Source of the DNA: Linderina pennispora
Lineage: Eukaryota; Kickxellomycota; Kickxellomycetes; Kickxellales; Kickxellaceae
Length of the DNA: 64,000 nucleotides
Direction of reading: 5' to 3'
NCBI RefSeq assembly: GCF_002104995.1
Contig: NW_024468257.1
Location: forward strand, 248,001 to 312,000
Below are positions 1 to 9,079 of the stretch, piece after piece; positions within the stretch are counted from its first letter, which is position 1; the number at the start of each line of letters is the position of its first letter. The notes beneath the pieces were generated by a model. That model saw only the letters and a list, made by a program, of their open reading frames with translations. It was not told where the DNA came from and made no database searches. Made by a program: the position numbers and the translations under genes.

Positions 1-1199
1 TTTAGCAGGGAGATGTCGTGGCAGCTGGACACAGTGAACAGCGTCTTCACGCACAGCCCGCGCTGCAGATCCCAGACCTTGACTGTGCGGTCCTGGCTGT
101 ATGTGAATACACGCGACGAGTCGAGGCTGAATCGCGACTTGACCACACGGCCAATGTGGCCCGACAGCGATTTGTACTGGCGTCCGGTGTCGAGCTGCCA
201 GATGCGCGCAGTGTTGTCGCTGGACGCAGCCATCAGCAGCGAGCTGTCCGAGTTGAACTCGACGTGGTTGATGCCCTTCAGACAGCCGGCCAGGCGGTAG
301 ATGCTTTCGCCCGTCTCGGCGTCAAACACCTTGACAATGTTCTCCTGGCCGCCCGACGCCAGCAGCTGCCCAGACCCGGCGATGGCAATTGAGTGCAGCT
401 CGTTCGACCGGGTGTCGATTTTGCCTACCACGTCTCTGGGCTCCACGGATGCGCCGCGCATGTTGATGTTTGGCAGCGCAAAGAAGTCGTCGTCCTCGAT
501 GGGCACGTGCACGGTTCCAGGCGACAGTGCGGCGGTTTTGCGGATCAGCTCCAGCTCCTGCGTGACAGCGTTGACCTTGTCGGCCTCGTCGTTCATCTTC
601 TTGAGCCACCGCTTGACCAGCTCGTCGTTCTCTGCCTGCAGCCGCTCGCACTTGTGCTCAATCTGCGTTATTTCCAGCTGCAGCGCGCTGAGCTCGTCCT
701 GCAACACCTGGATAGTCCCGTCCTTCTCCTTCAGCGTGGCCCGCAGGTCTTCAGTCTTGTTGGTCGCCCGCCGCAGCTGCTCGCTGCTGTCGTTGAGCTC
801 CAGCGTCTGCCTACGCATCGTCTCCTCGCTCTCCCGCATCTTGTCGCTCAGATCTAGCAGCCGCTGGGCATTGGTTCCCTGCGTGCGGTACAGCTCCGTG
901 CGCTCCTCCTTCAGCGACTCGTTTTCGCGCTCGAGGTCGGCAATGCGCTGCTGGGCCAGCGGCATGGCTCGCACACCGCCGCCTCTGTCGACGTTTTCGA
1001 GAAGCCGCTCGTGCTCGTTGTGCATGTCCTTGTTGCGTGCCTCGAGGTCGCGCGTTTTCGCTGCGTAGTCGCCGACCTTCAGCGCCAGGCGATTGTATGA
1101 CTCGATTACTTTGGCTACTGTCGCGACACGAGCCTCGCGCTGCGTCACCTGCTGTACAATGCTGGCCTCCCATGGAGGCAGCTGCAATGTGCCGTGCAT
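1..1199 (-). CDS. ATG16: Autophagy protein Atg16 with C-terminal WD40 repeats (3' end cut off by window edge)
   Basis: Atg16 binds Atg5-Atg12 and directs lipidation of Atg8 at the growing autophagosome. The reading frame is open from the ATG at 1199 to the window edge (about 399 residues). The N-terminus has the short PPWEAS segment, where Atg5 would bind. A long charged coiled coil covers roughly residues 20-245 and contains the family-typical stretch ELVKRWLKKMNDEADKVN near residue 200. From about residue 268 WD40 blades follow, with repeats ending in VKVFD, ARIWQ and VKVWD. Atg16 of budding yeast lacks a WD40 domain, so this is the ATG16L1-like architecture. No intron is needed in the visible part. 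The gene is tandem to the Ypt7 gene, another autophagy/vacuole factor. Confidence 0.88.
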   Translation of the reverse strand, partial: MHGTLQLPPWEASIVQQVTQREARVATVAKVIESYNRLALKVGDYAAKTRDLEARNKDMHNEHERLLENVDRGGGVRAMPLAQQRIADLERENESLKEERTELYRTQGTNAQRLLDLSDKMRESEETMRRQTLELNDSSEQLRRATNKTEDLRATLKEKDGTIQVLQDELSALQLEITQIEHKCERLQAENDELVKRWLKKMNDEADKVNAVTQELELIRKTAALSPGTVHVPIEDDDFFALPNINMRGASVEPRDVVGKIDTRSNELHSIAIAGSGQLLASGGQENIVKVFDAETGESIYRLAGCLKGINHVEFNSDSSLLMAASSDNTARIWQLDTGRQYKSLSGHIGRVVKSRFSLDSSRVFTYSQDRTVKVWDLQRGLCVKTLFTVSSCHDISLL

Positions 1200-1405
1200 T
1201 ATGAAGAAAGAAAGAAATAAAAAAAAACTGCAAATTGTGAACGCTGAAGCGGAAGGGAGAGAAGAATTTATGCCGAGCCGGAGAGGTCTTCTGCCTTCCC
1301 TCGGCTGCGCGCGGCATTGACGCAATCACGGGACCAGATTAGTGCAGTCAAGGACAAAAAAAGCCTGGGATTGAAGTCGTCGAGCCAAAGGTTCTAGAGT
1401 GGGTT

Positions 1406-2117
1406 TCAGCAGGCGCACGACTGGTCATCCTCAGTGTCGGCGTCGATTCTGATGGGATCCGGGAAGTCGTTGTAGACATCCTCGCTCTCCTGCTCCAGCG
1501 CGTTCAGCACGACAGTCCTAAACGCATCGTCGACGTTGATGGCCTTCTTGGCGCTGGTCTCAAAGTACGGGATGTTGCCCTTGGCCACACACCACTCCAT
1601 GGCCCGCTTCTGCGACACCACCCGCTTGCCCTCGATGTCGACCTTGTTGCCAACCACCACAAACGGGAAGTTTTCCAGGTCGCGCGGGCCCACCTGCAGC
1701 AGGAACTCGTCCCGCCAGTTGTCCAGGTTCTCGAAGCTCCGTGCGTTGGTGACGTCAAAGCACAGCATGCAGCAGTCCGGCGCCGCGGTAGAAGGCAACG
1801 CCCAGGCTCTGGAACCGTTCCTGCCCGGCCGTATCCCAGCACGAAACCACAGCCACGCGGCCGTCGCCCACGTCGATGTCCTTCTTCAGGAAGTCTGCGC
1901 CGATGGTCGCCTTGTACTGGCTGTTGAACCGGCCCTGCACAAACTGGTGCATCAGCGATGTTTTGCCCACGCCGCTGTCGCCCAAGATAATAGCCTACAG
2001 TGCAAAAAAGCAATTAGGAGCCAATGCAAGGAATTGCGGCTGCTCGTACTGGAAGGCCCTTACTTTGACATAGATGTTGCGCTTCGACTGGCTGCCGCGG
2101 TTGCTAGCGTTGTTCAT
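1406..2117 (-). CDS. YPT7: Rab7/Ypt7 small GTPase, one intron, apparent +1 frameshift
   Basis: Late endosome/vacuole Rab GTPase that drives homotypic fusion and autophagosome-vacuole fusion. Exon 1 is 2064-2117 ([18 protein letters not shown]), the intron is 1995-2063 (gtaagg to ctgtag), and exon 2 runs from 1994 to the stop at 1406. Exon 2 shows the P-loop GDSGVGKT, switch region [35 protein letters not shown] and ETSAK. The C-terminal SCAC is a CXC double-prenylation signal. After YRGA the frame slips by one base: the codons expected next ([11 protein letters not shown]) are read only if one base of the CCGG run at 1777-1780 is skipped. No intron can explain a 1-nt gap, so this is a sequence error or a real mutation. 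Family identity is not in doubt. Confidence 0.88.
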
Positions 2118-2454
2118 TGCGAAATTAGGTCCTGGGGCTCGGTAAATAAGAAAAATAGTACGAAGCAAAAGAGAAAAAAGCTCGGTCTACGGGCCCGAAA
2201 CCTGCGGCGCGCATGTTTGACTTTGGAGCCCTGCGATATGCTCCACAGGGCCTGACAAATGGACGTCATGCCAATTTCCACGGCCGTGCCCCGTCTGCTG
2301 TCTTTCCCTCTCTCTTCGTGCGTCGCTTTTCTTTTCTTCATCACCTCTTTTTTTCTCCTCGTCCTGTATTTTTCTAATACGCCTTGCTTTTTTCTTCTAG
2401 TATACACGCACACCTGAGAAGAACCGTCAAGAAGGACAGCAAAACAGCCTGAGC

Positions 2455-3934
2455 ATGAGCGACAGCTTTGTTATCAAGGTCCGGCTGGCGTCGGGCGAGC
2501 TGGTGAACCTCCAGCTGCCCAGCGAAACCACGCTCATCTCTGAAGTCAAGCGGCGTCTGGCAGAGCACACACAGCTGCCGGTGCAGCGAATGAGATTGCT
2601 CTTCAACAGCTCAATTCTAGCCGACGACCAGAACCTCGAGTCATACGGTAAGTAGCTGGCTGAGTGATGAGAGGGGTGGGAGCTGGCCTGGGCTTTTCTA
2701 TATACCGCCGTGCTCTAAATTCGCCTCGTGAAGGAAAAAAAAAAGTAGGTATCGAGCAAAACTCGGTGCTACGACTCATTCAGCTGGCAAACAACGAGTC
2801 TGCCGCACGCGATGTCAGCGGCATTCGAGGAGCCAACGCACAGCGTCGGAATCCGGCCGCCCAGGCAATGAACAACCCGATATTGCAGGTAAGAAGCGGC
2901 ACTTGGATGAGGCCACGCAATCCCTTTGCAATCGCCATCACCTACCAACATGCATATCTCCTGTGCGACTTGTAGACGATGATGTCCAACCCGCAGTTTG
3001 CACAGAGCATGATGAACATGCACCCGCAGCTGCGCCAGGCGATGGAGGAGAACCCCGAGCTGCGGAACATGATAACCGACCCTGAGATGCTCCGGCAGAC
3101 GATGAGCGCTGCGTCCAACCCGATGCTGATGCAGGAGCTGCAGCGCAGCAACGACCGAGCGCTGGCAAACCTGGAGGCCATGCCCGGTGGCCTGGCCCAG
3201 ATCCGCCGCGTCTACAACAACTTCCAAGAGCCGCTGTCGCGCGCTGCCATGGACGGCCCGAACCAGTCGCTGGATGCGCTGAACGCACGGCGGGCGCGGT
3301 GCTGGGCGTGACGATTCCTGACAAGAGCTCAATCAATACATCACCGCTGCCCAACCCGTGGGCACGCCGGCCCAGCAGGGCTGCTGCTGCCCCTACCAGG
3401 CCGTCGGCACCGCCGGCATATGCGCGCCAGGGCCTGCACGCGTCGCTGAACGACCAGGTGTCCCGCAATGCCGAGCGCTTGGCGCGGCTCAATCTCTCGA
3501 GCCCAGGCAGTTCGGCTCAGCAGCAGGCGTCGCGCAACGTCATGGCGCAGAACCCGCTGGGACTGTCGTCGTACCCGCCATCGGACACGCTTGGGCTTTT
3601 CCCACCAGGGCTCCGCCTAGTACTGGCGGAATCCAGCAGCAGCAGCAGCAGCCAGCCGCCACGGATGAGCAGCATGTACATGACCAATCCCAGTGCTTCT
3701 GCATCTTCCTCTGCCACACCGGCACCCGTGCAGCAGGCATCCGCCAATGCAGCAGCCCCTGGACACACAATCTCCGAGGCCGAGCGCGCGTCGCTGCGCC
3801 AGCGCTTCCAGAGCGAGCTGGACCAGCTCGAGGAGATGGGGTTCCTGGACCAGGACAAGAACCTGAGGGCATTGTCGGTCACCAACGGCGACCTGAGTCT
3901 TGCCCTGAATCTTATTGCCGATAATGACGATTGA
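2455..3934 (+). CDS. DSK2: Ubiquilin/Dsk2-type UBL-UBA proteasome shuttle, two introns, apparent frameshift
   Basis: Shuttle receptor that carries ubiquitinated proteins to the proteasome. Exon 1 (2455-2647) encodes a ubiquitin-like domain (residues 3-64) ending LESYG. The intron 2648-2748 joins to exon 2 (2749-2888), and the intron 2889-2975 to exon 3 (2976-3934). Exon 3 carries the STI1-type region: NPQFAQSMM, NPELRNMITDPEMLRQ, then the conserved ALANLEAMPGGLAQIRR and the QEP motif. The hallmark PLPNPW follows, but in another frame. Around 3285-3300 the frame must change by -1 (equivalently +2), and the original frame hits a stop at 3309-3311. The C-terminus is a UBA domain (QLEEMGFLDQDKNLRAL). 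It is divergent from YPT7 (338 bp between start codons) and convergent with the NDUFA12 gene. Confidence 0.85.
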
Positions 3935-4088
3935 CCATTTTCCCTTTTGCATTTTAACGCTCTCTTAGCCTTTCTCTATGCTCTCCAAACGAGATGAATA
4001 TGCCTCCAGTCCCCTCCTCTACACTGTACATGGCCAGCAGTCACAGAGTCACCGATTTTTATTCTCTAAACCCCCAAGCATCATCCCC

Positions 4089-4512
4089 CTACTGGCGCGG
4101 AGCAACGGCGGGCTCCCAGCTCTCGTACTTTGGCTTGACCGTGTTGTACGTGACATAGGCCTTCCTGGTGCCAGTGTAGTTTTCGTAGTGCGGGAACGCC
4201 ATCCACTTGGGGCGGCACAGGTACTCTGCGTCCTCCTCGGCAGTGGCCTTGGGGATCTCGTCGGTGACCTTGTGGAGCCAGCCACGCCATCTGGGCGGAA
4301 TCCTGCTGGCATCGACATCAACGGCTCCTGCCGGCGGGGATGACCCAGCGCTCGCGGCCGTAGCGCTCAGTCGGGTTCATGAAGTAGCGGTTGCCGAGCT
4401 CATCAGTGCCGACGTGGGTACCCCACTTTGCGTCGTCGAGTTTGCGGTAGATCTCAAAGTTCTGGCGCGGCGAGTTTTTGAGCGAGAACTTAATGAAGCG
4501 TGCGAGAGACAT
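4089..4512 (-). CDS. NDUFA12: NADH dehydrogenase (complex I) accessory subunit NDUFA12/B17.2, apparent +1 frameshift
   Basis: Small accessory subunit of mitochondrial complex I; its presence indicates a classical proton-pumping complex I. The N-terminal part from 4512 reads MSLARFIKFSLKNSPRQNF, then WGTHVGTDELGNRYF and ERYGRERWVIPAG. The rest of the family pattern (DASRIPPRWRGWLHKVTDE, then CRPKWMAFPHYENYTGT and YNTVKPKYESWEP) continues one base off, to a TAG at 4089. The slip lies at about 4318-4325 (AGG AGC C GTT GAT), where one surplus C would explain it. Without correction the protein would end after 64 residues. The length after correction (about 140 residues) fits the family. The gene is divergent from the transporter gene at 4832. 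Confidence 0.85.
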
Positions 4513-4831
4513 TGTAGAATGTAGGCTGAATTGAAGAGACCCGGTTCAGAAGACAAGGTCTGAATTCGAAAAGCGAGGGGTTTGGCGCAGGCAGGCCTTC
4601 ACTTATCTGGCTGATCCTGGCGCCGATAATCGGCTAATCCGCGCGTCGAAGGCTCCAAATGCTTCACACAAGTACCAAACAGCGATCGCACCGCCCGTTG
4701 GCCGCAGGAAGGGAGCCTTCACCTCCATTTCCGCCACGGTAAACGGCATTTTGGCTCAGCCTGTAAAATTTTCTTCTGCTCCGTTTCTGCCACACAGATT
4801 TTTCTCTACCTTTTGCGCGACATCCCTCCCT

Positions 4832-5887
4832 ATGGCTTCAGCACTGTCGTCGCGGCGTATAGTGGGCCTCCTTCTGCTGCTCTGCGTGGTGTTTATCTGG
4901 GTCGGCTCGTCGTTCCTGGTCAGCAACCTGTTTGGCGAGCAAGACTTTAACCACCCGTTTTTCATCACATACCTGAACACAGGCACATTCTCGTTCTACC
5001 TGGTCGGGGCGTACTTTTCGCGGCGGCACTCGCACGACCGCATCGGCCAGCGCAAGCGGTCAGCGAGCGAAGAGAGCCTCAGCTCGCAGACAAGCGAGGA
5101 GGGCTCGCCATTAGTCAGCGATGGGCAGCCGGCACAGCATTCCCACGCACCACCACTCTTGCAGGCCAAGCTGACAGTGCGCGAGACGGTGCAGCTGGGA
5201 GTCAGCTTCTGCATGCTGTGGTTTGCAGCAAACATCACTCAGAATGCGTCTCTGGCATACACGACAGTGGCCAATTCGTCTATCTTGTGCGCGACCTCGG
5301 GCCTGTTTACGCTGGCAATTGGCGCAGTTGCAGGCGTGGAGCGGTTCAACGCGATGCGGCTGGGAGCGGTGCTGGTGAGCATCATGGGAGTGTACAGCAT
5401 CATGCACTACGGGGCCGACCCGGCGGGCGTGCAGGCCATGCCGCTGGCATGGTTCGGCGACCTGCTGGCACTGAGCAGCGCATTCCTGTACGGCTGCTAC
5501 ACGACGCTGCTGAAGCTGAAGATCGGCGACGAGTCAAGGCTCGACTCGTCGCTGTTCTTTGGGTCGGTCGGGCTGGCGAACATTGTGCTGCTGTGGCCCG
5601 GGTTCTTCCTGCTGCACTGGCTGGGCATTGAGACGTTTGCGCTGCCGGGGTCGGCGAGCCTCTGGCTGATGATCCTTGTCAACGCGCTCATCGGCACGTT
5701 CCTGTCGGACTACCTGTGGCTGATGGCGGTGCTGATGACCTCGCCGCTGGTGGTGACGCTGGGGCTGTCGTTGACCATTCCGCTGAGCATGGCCGGCGAT
5801 ATCCTGTGGAAGGGCGTTGCTGTTGGGCTGCCGTACTATGTTGGCGCGGTGATGATTTTGGCAGCGTTCATTGCGGCCAACCTGTAA
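4832..5887 (+). CDS. EamA/SLC35F5-like multi-pass transporter (Thi74/YML018C group)
   Basis: A 351-residue polytopic protein of the drug/metabolite transporter superfamily, similar to fungal vacuolar-membrane proteins of the Thi74/YML018C group and to animal SLC35F5. The first membrane segment is RIVGLLLLLCVVFIWVGSSF. After a polar, Ser-rich loop (about residues 70-115) come further helices, including NASLAYTTVANSSILCATSG, typical of this family. The substrate cannot be read from sequence. An upstream in-frame ATG at 4751 would add 27 residues that look like leader sequence. I prefer 4832 because hydrophobic family homology starts just after it. No introns. Confidence 0.8.
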   Translation: MASALSSRRIVGLLLLLCVVFIWVGSSFLVSNLFGEQDFNHPFFITYLNTGTFSFYLVGAYFSRRHSHDRIGQRKRSASEESLSSQTSEEGSPLVSDGQPAQHSHAPPLLQAKLTVRETVQLGVSFCMLWFAANITQNASLAYTTVANSSILCATSGLFTLAIGAVAGVERFNAMRLGAVLVSIMGVYSIMHYGADPAGVQAMPLAWFGDLLALSSAFLYGCYTTLLKLKIGDESRLDSSLFFGSVGLANIVLLWPGFFLLHWLGIETFALPGSASLWLMILVNALIGTFLSDYLWLMAVLMTSPLVVTLGLSLTIPLSMAGDILWKGVAVGLPYYVGAVMILAAFIAANL

Positions 5888-6088
5888 CCAGATGTGTCCC
5901 AGCAGAAATTTGCTCAATCACGCAAGTGCGCCAAGTGGGGGAACAATTTTGCCCCCTTTTTATCCCGCTCCCGCCCGATTTTCTCCCTTCTTCCCTTTGC
6001 TTCTCCAAAAGCTGTTTTTTTACTCGTAGTTTCTGTATTTTTGACCCCCCCCCTTTTACGCTCTCTGCAAGCACTTTACCTTTTGATA

Positions 6089-7798
6089 ATGGACCTGTTC
6101 TTTGGAAATAGCAGCAAGGCAGCCGCCCCACCAACCGTGAGCATCCGAATCGAGGAGCGGATAGTCAGCAAATCCGGGCGTACCGAGCGGCGACGGCCCC
6201 TGTCAACAACCAATGTGCCTGCATCAGTAGGCCGCAGCACCACCACCGCCAGCACCGCCAGCACCGCCCGGCGGTCCAGCCACCCACACACAGTGCGGCA
6301 GACGAGCACCGAGCGCGTGTCTCCTGTAAGGCATGCGCAGTCGCCGCTTAGCGGTGGCGAGATTAAGCGGCGACGCACATCGCATGCAACCGACCCAACG
6401 AGCAGGCGCAGCCCGCGCGACTCAGCGGCAACTGTCAGCCGTGGACGGGAGCGCATTGGGTCGCTGCCTGGGTCGCCTACGCCGAAGCGGCGCGGGTTCG
6501 ACGAGTCGCCACCACAGAGGGCGGCGAAGCGGCGGCTGCAGGTGAAGAGCAGCAGCGGTAGTCCGCCTGCAGGCGGGATCGAGCGCAGCTGCAGCGTCCC
6601 AGCAAGCCTGGGCAATCTCAAGGTTGCCGAGGCGCCAGCGCCAGCATCGCCGGTGGCCGGGAATGCAACGGAGGCGGTCAGCTCGGTGGATGCGGTCCGT
6701 CTGAGCGAAACAGTCTACGGAGAGTACTTTTCGTGGGCAGCATCGCGAAAGACACACCCGGTGCAGGTCGCCCTGCACTTGCCGGCGCCGGGGGCCACCG
6801 AGGAGTTCTCGCTGCTGATGCCCAAGGGCTACGACCGCGACGCCGAGGCCAAAGACGAGTACCTGCCGGTTAATGACCTGATGCTGACAGTATCGATGAT
6901 TGCCAGCTATCTGGTCGACTCGGAGTCGTTTGAGCAGCGGGTGTGCGGCGACAAGGAGAACGGCATTGCGCGGCGGCTGGAGCGGGCGCGGAATCGCAAG
7001 AACGGCGAGGACTTTGTCGAGGCCGTGGCAGACTTTAACGCGCTGCTGGATGCCGAGCAGACCAAGGGCAATGTCCGGATGCGGTTTGGTGCGGGCGAGA
7101 TCCCGGCTGACCTGGCGATCCACGTGGTGGAGCAGACGTACAACCGCGTGGTAGCGCCGACGGTGGACCTGCTGCGACAGTACAAGGCATTCTCCAACAA
7201 CGTGTATGGCGAGATCCTGCCGATGCTGATCAGCGAGTTCATTGAGCGGACAGGCATAACCCACGACTCGGTGTTTATCGACCTTGGCTGCGGAATCGGC
7301 AACGTCGTGCTGCAGGTGGCAGCGCAGACCGGCTGCCATGCATCAGGCATCGAGATCATGAAGGTCCCAGCGCGGTTCGCCAGGCGGCAGGCAGTTGAGT
7401 TCCGCAACCGCATGCGCCAGCTGCAGTTCAGTCACGGGCAAGTGGACATCTGGCGCGGGGATTTCTGCGAAGCGCCCGAGATCACACGACTGCTGCCGAA
7501 AGCCGACGTGCTCCTGGTGAACAACTACGCGTTTGACAGCGCACTGAACCAGAACCTGCTGCAGATGTTCCTTGATCTGAAGGAAGGCACCCGGATCATC
7601 TCGCTGAAGCCGTTTGTGACACCCGACTACAAGATCAATGCCCGGAACGTGCAGGCACCCGAGAGCATCCTGGCAGTCAAGCGGTACCAGTACTGGAGCC
7701 AGTGCGTCAGCTGGACCGACAACGGCGGCGAGTACTTTATCCAGACCGTCGACCGGTCCCGTGTCAAGGAGTTCCTGGCCAGCCGCGGCATGGCCTAG
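6089..7798 (+). CDS. DOT1: Dot1 histone H3-K79 methyltransferase
   Basis: Methylates lysine 79 on the nucleosome face of histone H3 from S-adenosylmethionine; acts in telomeric silencing and checkpoint signalling. The protein is 569 residues. Residues 1-200 are basic, Ser/Arg-rich and low-complexity, and probably bind DNA. The catalytic domain begins near residue 240. It shows VYGEILPMLISEFIERTG (residues ~370-390), the SAM-binding motif DLGCGIGNVVLQVA (D398), a GIEIMKVP acidic motif, and NNYAFD near residue 479, the Dot1 counterpart of an N/DPPY-type active site. The C-terminus (VSWTDNGGEYFIQTVDRS) matches the family end. The start at 6089 is preferred because upstream in-frame codons are Phe/Ser-rich UTR-like sequence. 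No intron. Confidence 0.93.
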   Translation: MDLFFGNSSKAAAPPTVSIRIEERIVSKSGRTERRRPLSTTNVPASVGRSTTTASTASTARRSSHPHTVRQTSTERVSPVRHAQSPLSGGEIKRRRTSHATDPTSRRSPRDSAATVSRGRERIGSLPGSPTPKRRGFDESPPQRAAKRRLQVKSSSGSPPAGGIERSCSVPASLGNLKVAEAPAPASPVAGNATEAVSSVDAVRLSETVYGEYFSWAASRKTHPVQVALHLPAPGATEEFSLLMPKGYDRDAEAKDEYLPVNDLMLTVSMIASYLVDSESFEQRVCGDKENGIARRLERARNRKNGEDFVEAVADFNALLDAEQTKGNVRMRFGAGEIPADLAIHVVEQTYNRVVAPTVDLLRQYKAFSNNVYGEILPMLISEFIERTGITHDSVFIDLGCGIGNVVLQVAAQTGCHASGIEIMKVPARFARRQAVEFRNRMRQLQFSHGQVDIWRGDFCEAPEITRLLPKADVLLVNNYAFDSALNQNLLQMFLDLKEGTRIISLKPFVTPDYKINARNVQAPESILAVKRYQYWSQCVSWTDNGGEYFIQTVDRSRVKEFLASRGMA

Positions 7799-7974
7799 CA
7801 CAAGCGTCTGATAAATGCACAAAGGACAATAAAGCATGAGCTGAAGTAGTCAGCACCCACAACGAACAAGCGCTTTGATGGCGATTACGAGGTAAATCGG
7901 AAACCGGGCGAGTGGCGCTGCACCACAACAACCCGTGCTTTTTCTTCTTCTTCCTCTTCTTAGTCTTTGTTGGC

Positions 7975-8985
7975 ATGTTGAACCGCGACCTGCACATCCG
8001 CTACTTCAAGCGCTGCCTTGAGATGCTGCCAGCAGCTATGCAGTCGCTGGACGCAACGCGCATGATGCTGGTGCAGCTGAGCCTGGTGGGACTGGCGGCG
8101 CTTGGCGCTATCGACGAGGCACTCACCAGCAACGACAGGCACGGCATCATCGAGTGGATCTATGCGCAGCAGGTGCCAGCAAACGCAGACAACAGCAACG
8201 CCAAGTACCGCGGCTTCCGCGGCAGCAGTATGTTTGGCCCACACGACCAGATCGAGTATATGCCGGCCAACTGCGGCAACCTGGCAGCCACGTACTCAGC
8301 ACTGAGCGCCCTGGTTCTGCTGGGAGACTCGCTGGAGCGGGTCGACAAGAAGGCAATTATCGGCGTCATGCGCGAGCTGCAGCAGGAATCCGGCTGCTTC
8401 TCGCCCCACCCGCACACGACTGAGCGCGACCCGCGATTCATCTACTGCGCGTGCGCTGTGTCCGAGATTCTGGGCGACTGGTCTGGGGTCGACAAGCAGG
8501 CTGCGGTTGCGTATATCCAGAGCTGCATGTGCTATGACGGCGGACTCACACAGGTACCGTTCCAAGAGTCCCATGGCGGTCACGTCTACTGCTGCGTGGC
8601 CAGCCTGGCGCTGATGGGCCGCTTGGATGCCATCCCGACGGACCGGGTGCTGCGGTGGGCGCTGTATCGCCAAAACGATGGCTACAACGGCCGTGTCAAC
8701 AAGGACCCTGATGCGTGCTATGCCTTCTGGGTCGGCGCGGCCGTGGAGATGCTCGGCGGCCACGAGCTGATTGACAGCGACGGCACCTTCGGCTTCCTGA
8801 TGACGTGCCAGAGCAAGTTTGGCGGTGTTGGCAAGACGCCCGGCGACTACCCTGACCCGCTGCACTCGGCGCTGGGCCTTGTCGGGTACTCGTTCTGCCG
8901 CCCTGAGCAGCTGCAGGTGATGTCACCAGCCCTGCTGCTGCCACTGCCGCTGATGGAAGCCCGCGGCATTGGCGCCAGCCTATAA
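7975..8985 (+). CDS. CDC43: Geranylgeranyltransferase type I, beta subunit
   Basis: Catalytic subunit that attaches geranylgeranyl to CaaL-type Rho/Ras GTPases, paired with a RAM2-type alpha subunit. The 336-residue frame matches the family from near its start: LHIRYFKRCLEMLP is the counterpart of the HVRFFQRCLQVLP region of animals. GFRGSSMFG follows, then repeated alpha-alpha barrel units. The zinc ligands are visible as Asp246 and Cys248 (DPDACYAFW) and His297 (YPDPLHSALG). The true start is uncertain. A mini-exon at 7878-7891 (MAIT), followed by gtaaat and an acceptor at about 7962, would be out of frame by one base, so I use the internal ATG. The gene is tandem behind DOT1. Confidence 0.88.
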   Translation: MLNRDLHIRYFKRCLEMLPAAMQSLDATRMMLVQLSLVGLAALGAIDEALTSNDRHGIIEWIYAQQVPANADNSNAKYRGFRGSSMFGPHDQIEYMPANCGNLAATYSALSALVLLGDSLERVDKKAIIGVMRELQQESGCFSPHPHTTERDPRFIYCACAVSEILGDWSGVDKQAAVAYIQSCMCYDGGLTQVPFQESHGGHVYCCVASLALMGRLDAIPTDRVLRWALYRQNDGYNGRVNKDPDACYAFWVGAAVEMLGGHELIDSDGTFGFLMTCQSKFGGVGKTPGDYPDPLHSALGLVGYSFCRPEQLQVMSPALLLPLPLMEARGIGASL

Positions 8986-9079
8986 ATAGGATGCTGGCAC
9001 TGCTGCTTGCCAAGACAACCCTGCTTCTTTTTTTCTGTCCTTTTAACACCCTATTTAAGCCAAGCTGTCGCCTCTGGGA

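Noticed and set aside
301-1068. 255-codon plus-strand frame, Ser/Arg/Leu-rich
   Set aside because: Antisense of the Atg16 coiled coil; composition mirrors the Glu/Lys-rich codons of the real gene.
1770-1790. Micro-intron or programmed frameshift in Ypt7
   Set aside because: The gap is a single base, so splicing is impossible. No slippery sequence or downstream structure is shared with the other slip sites. A one-base sequence error or mutation is simpler.
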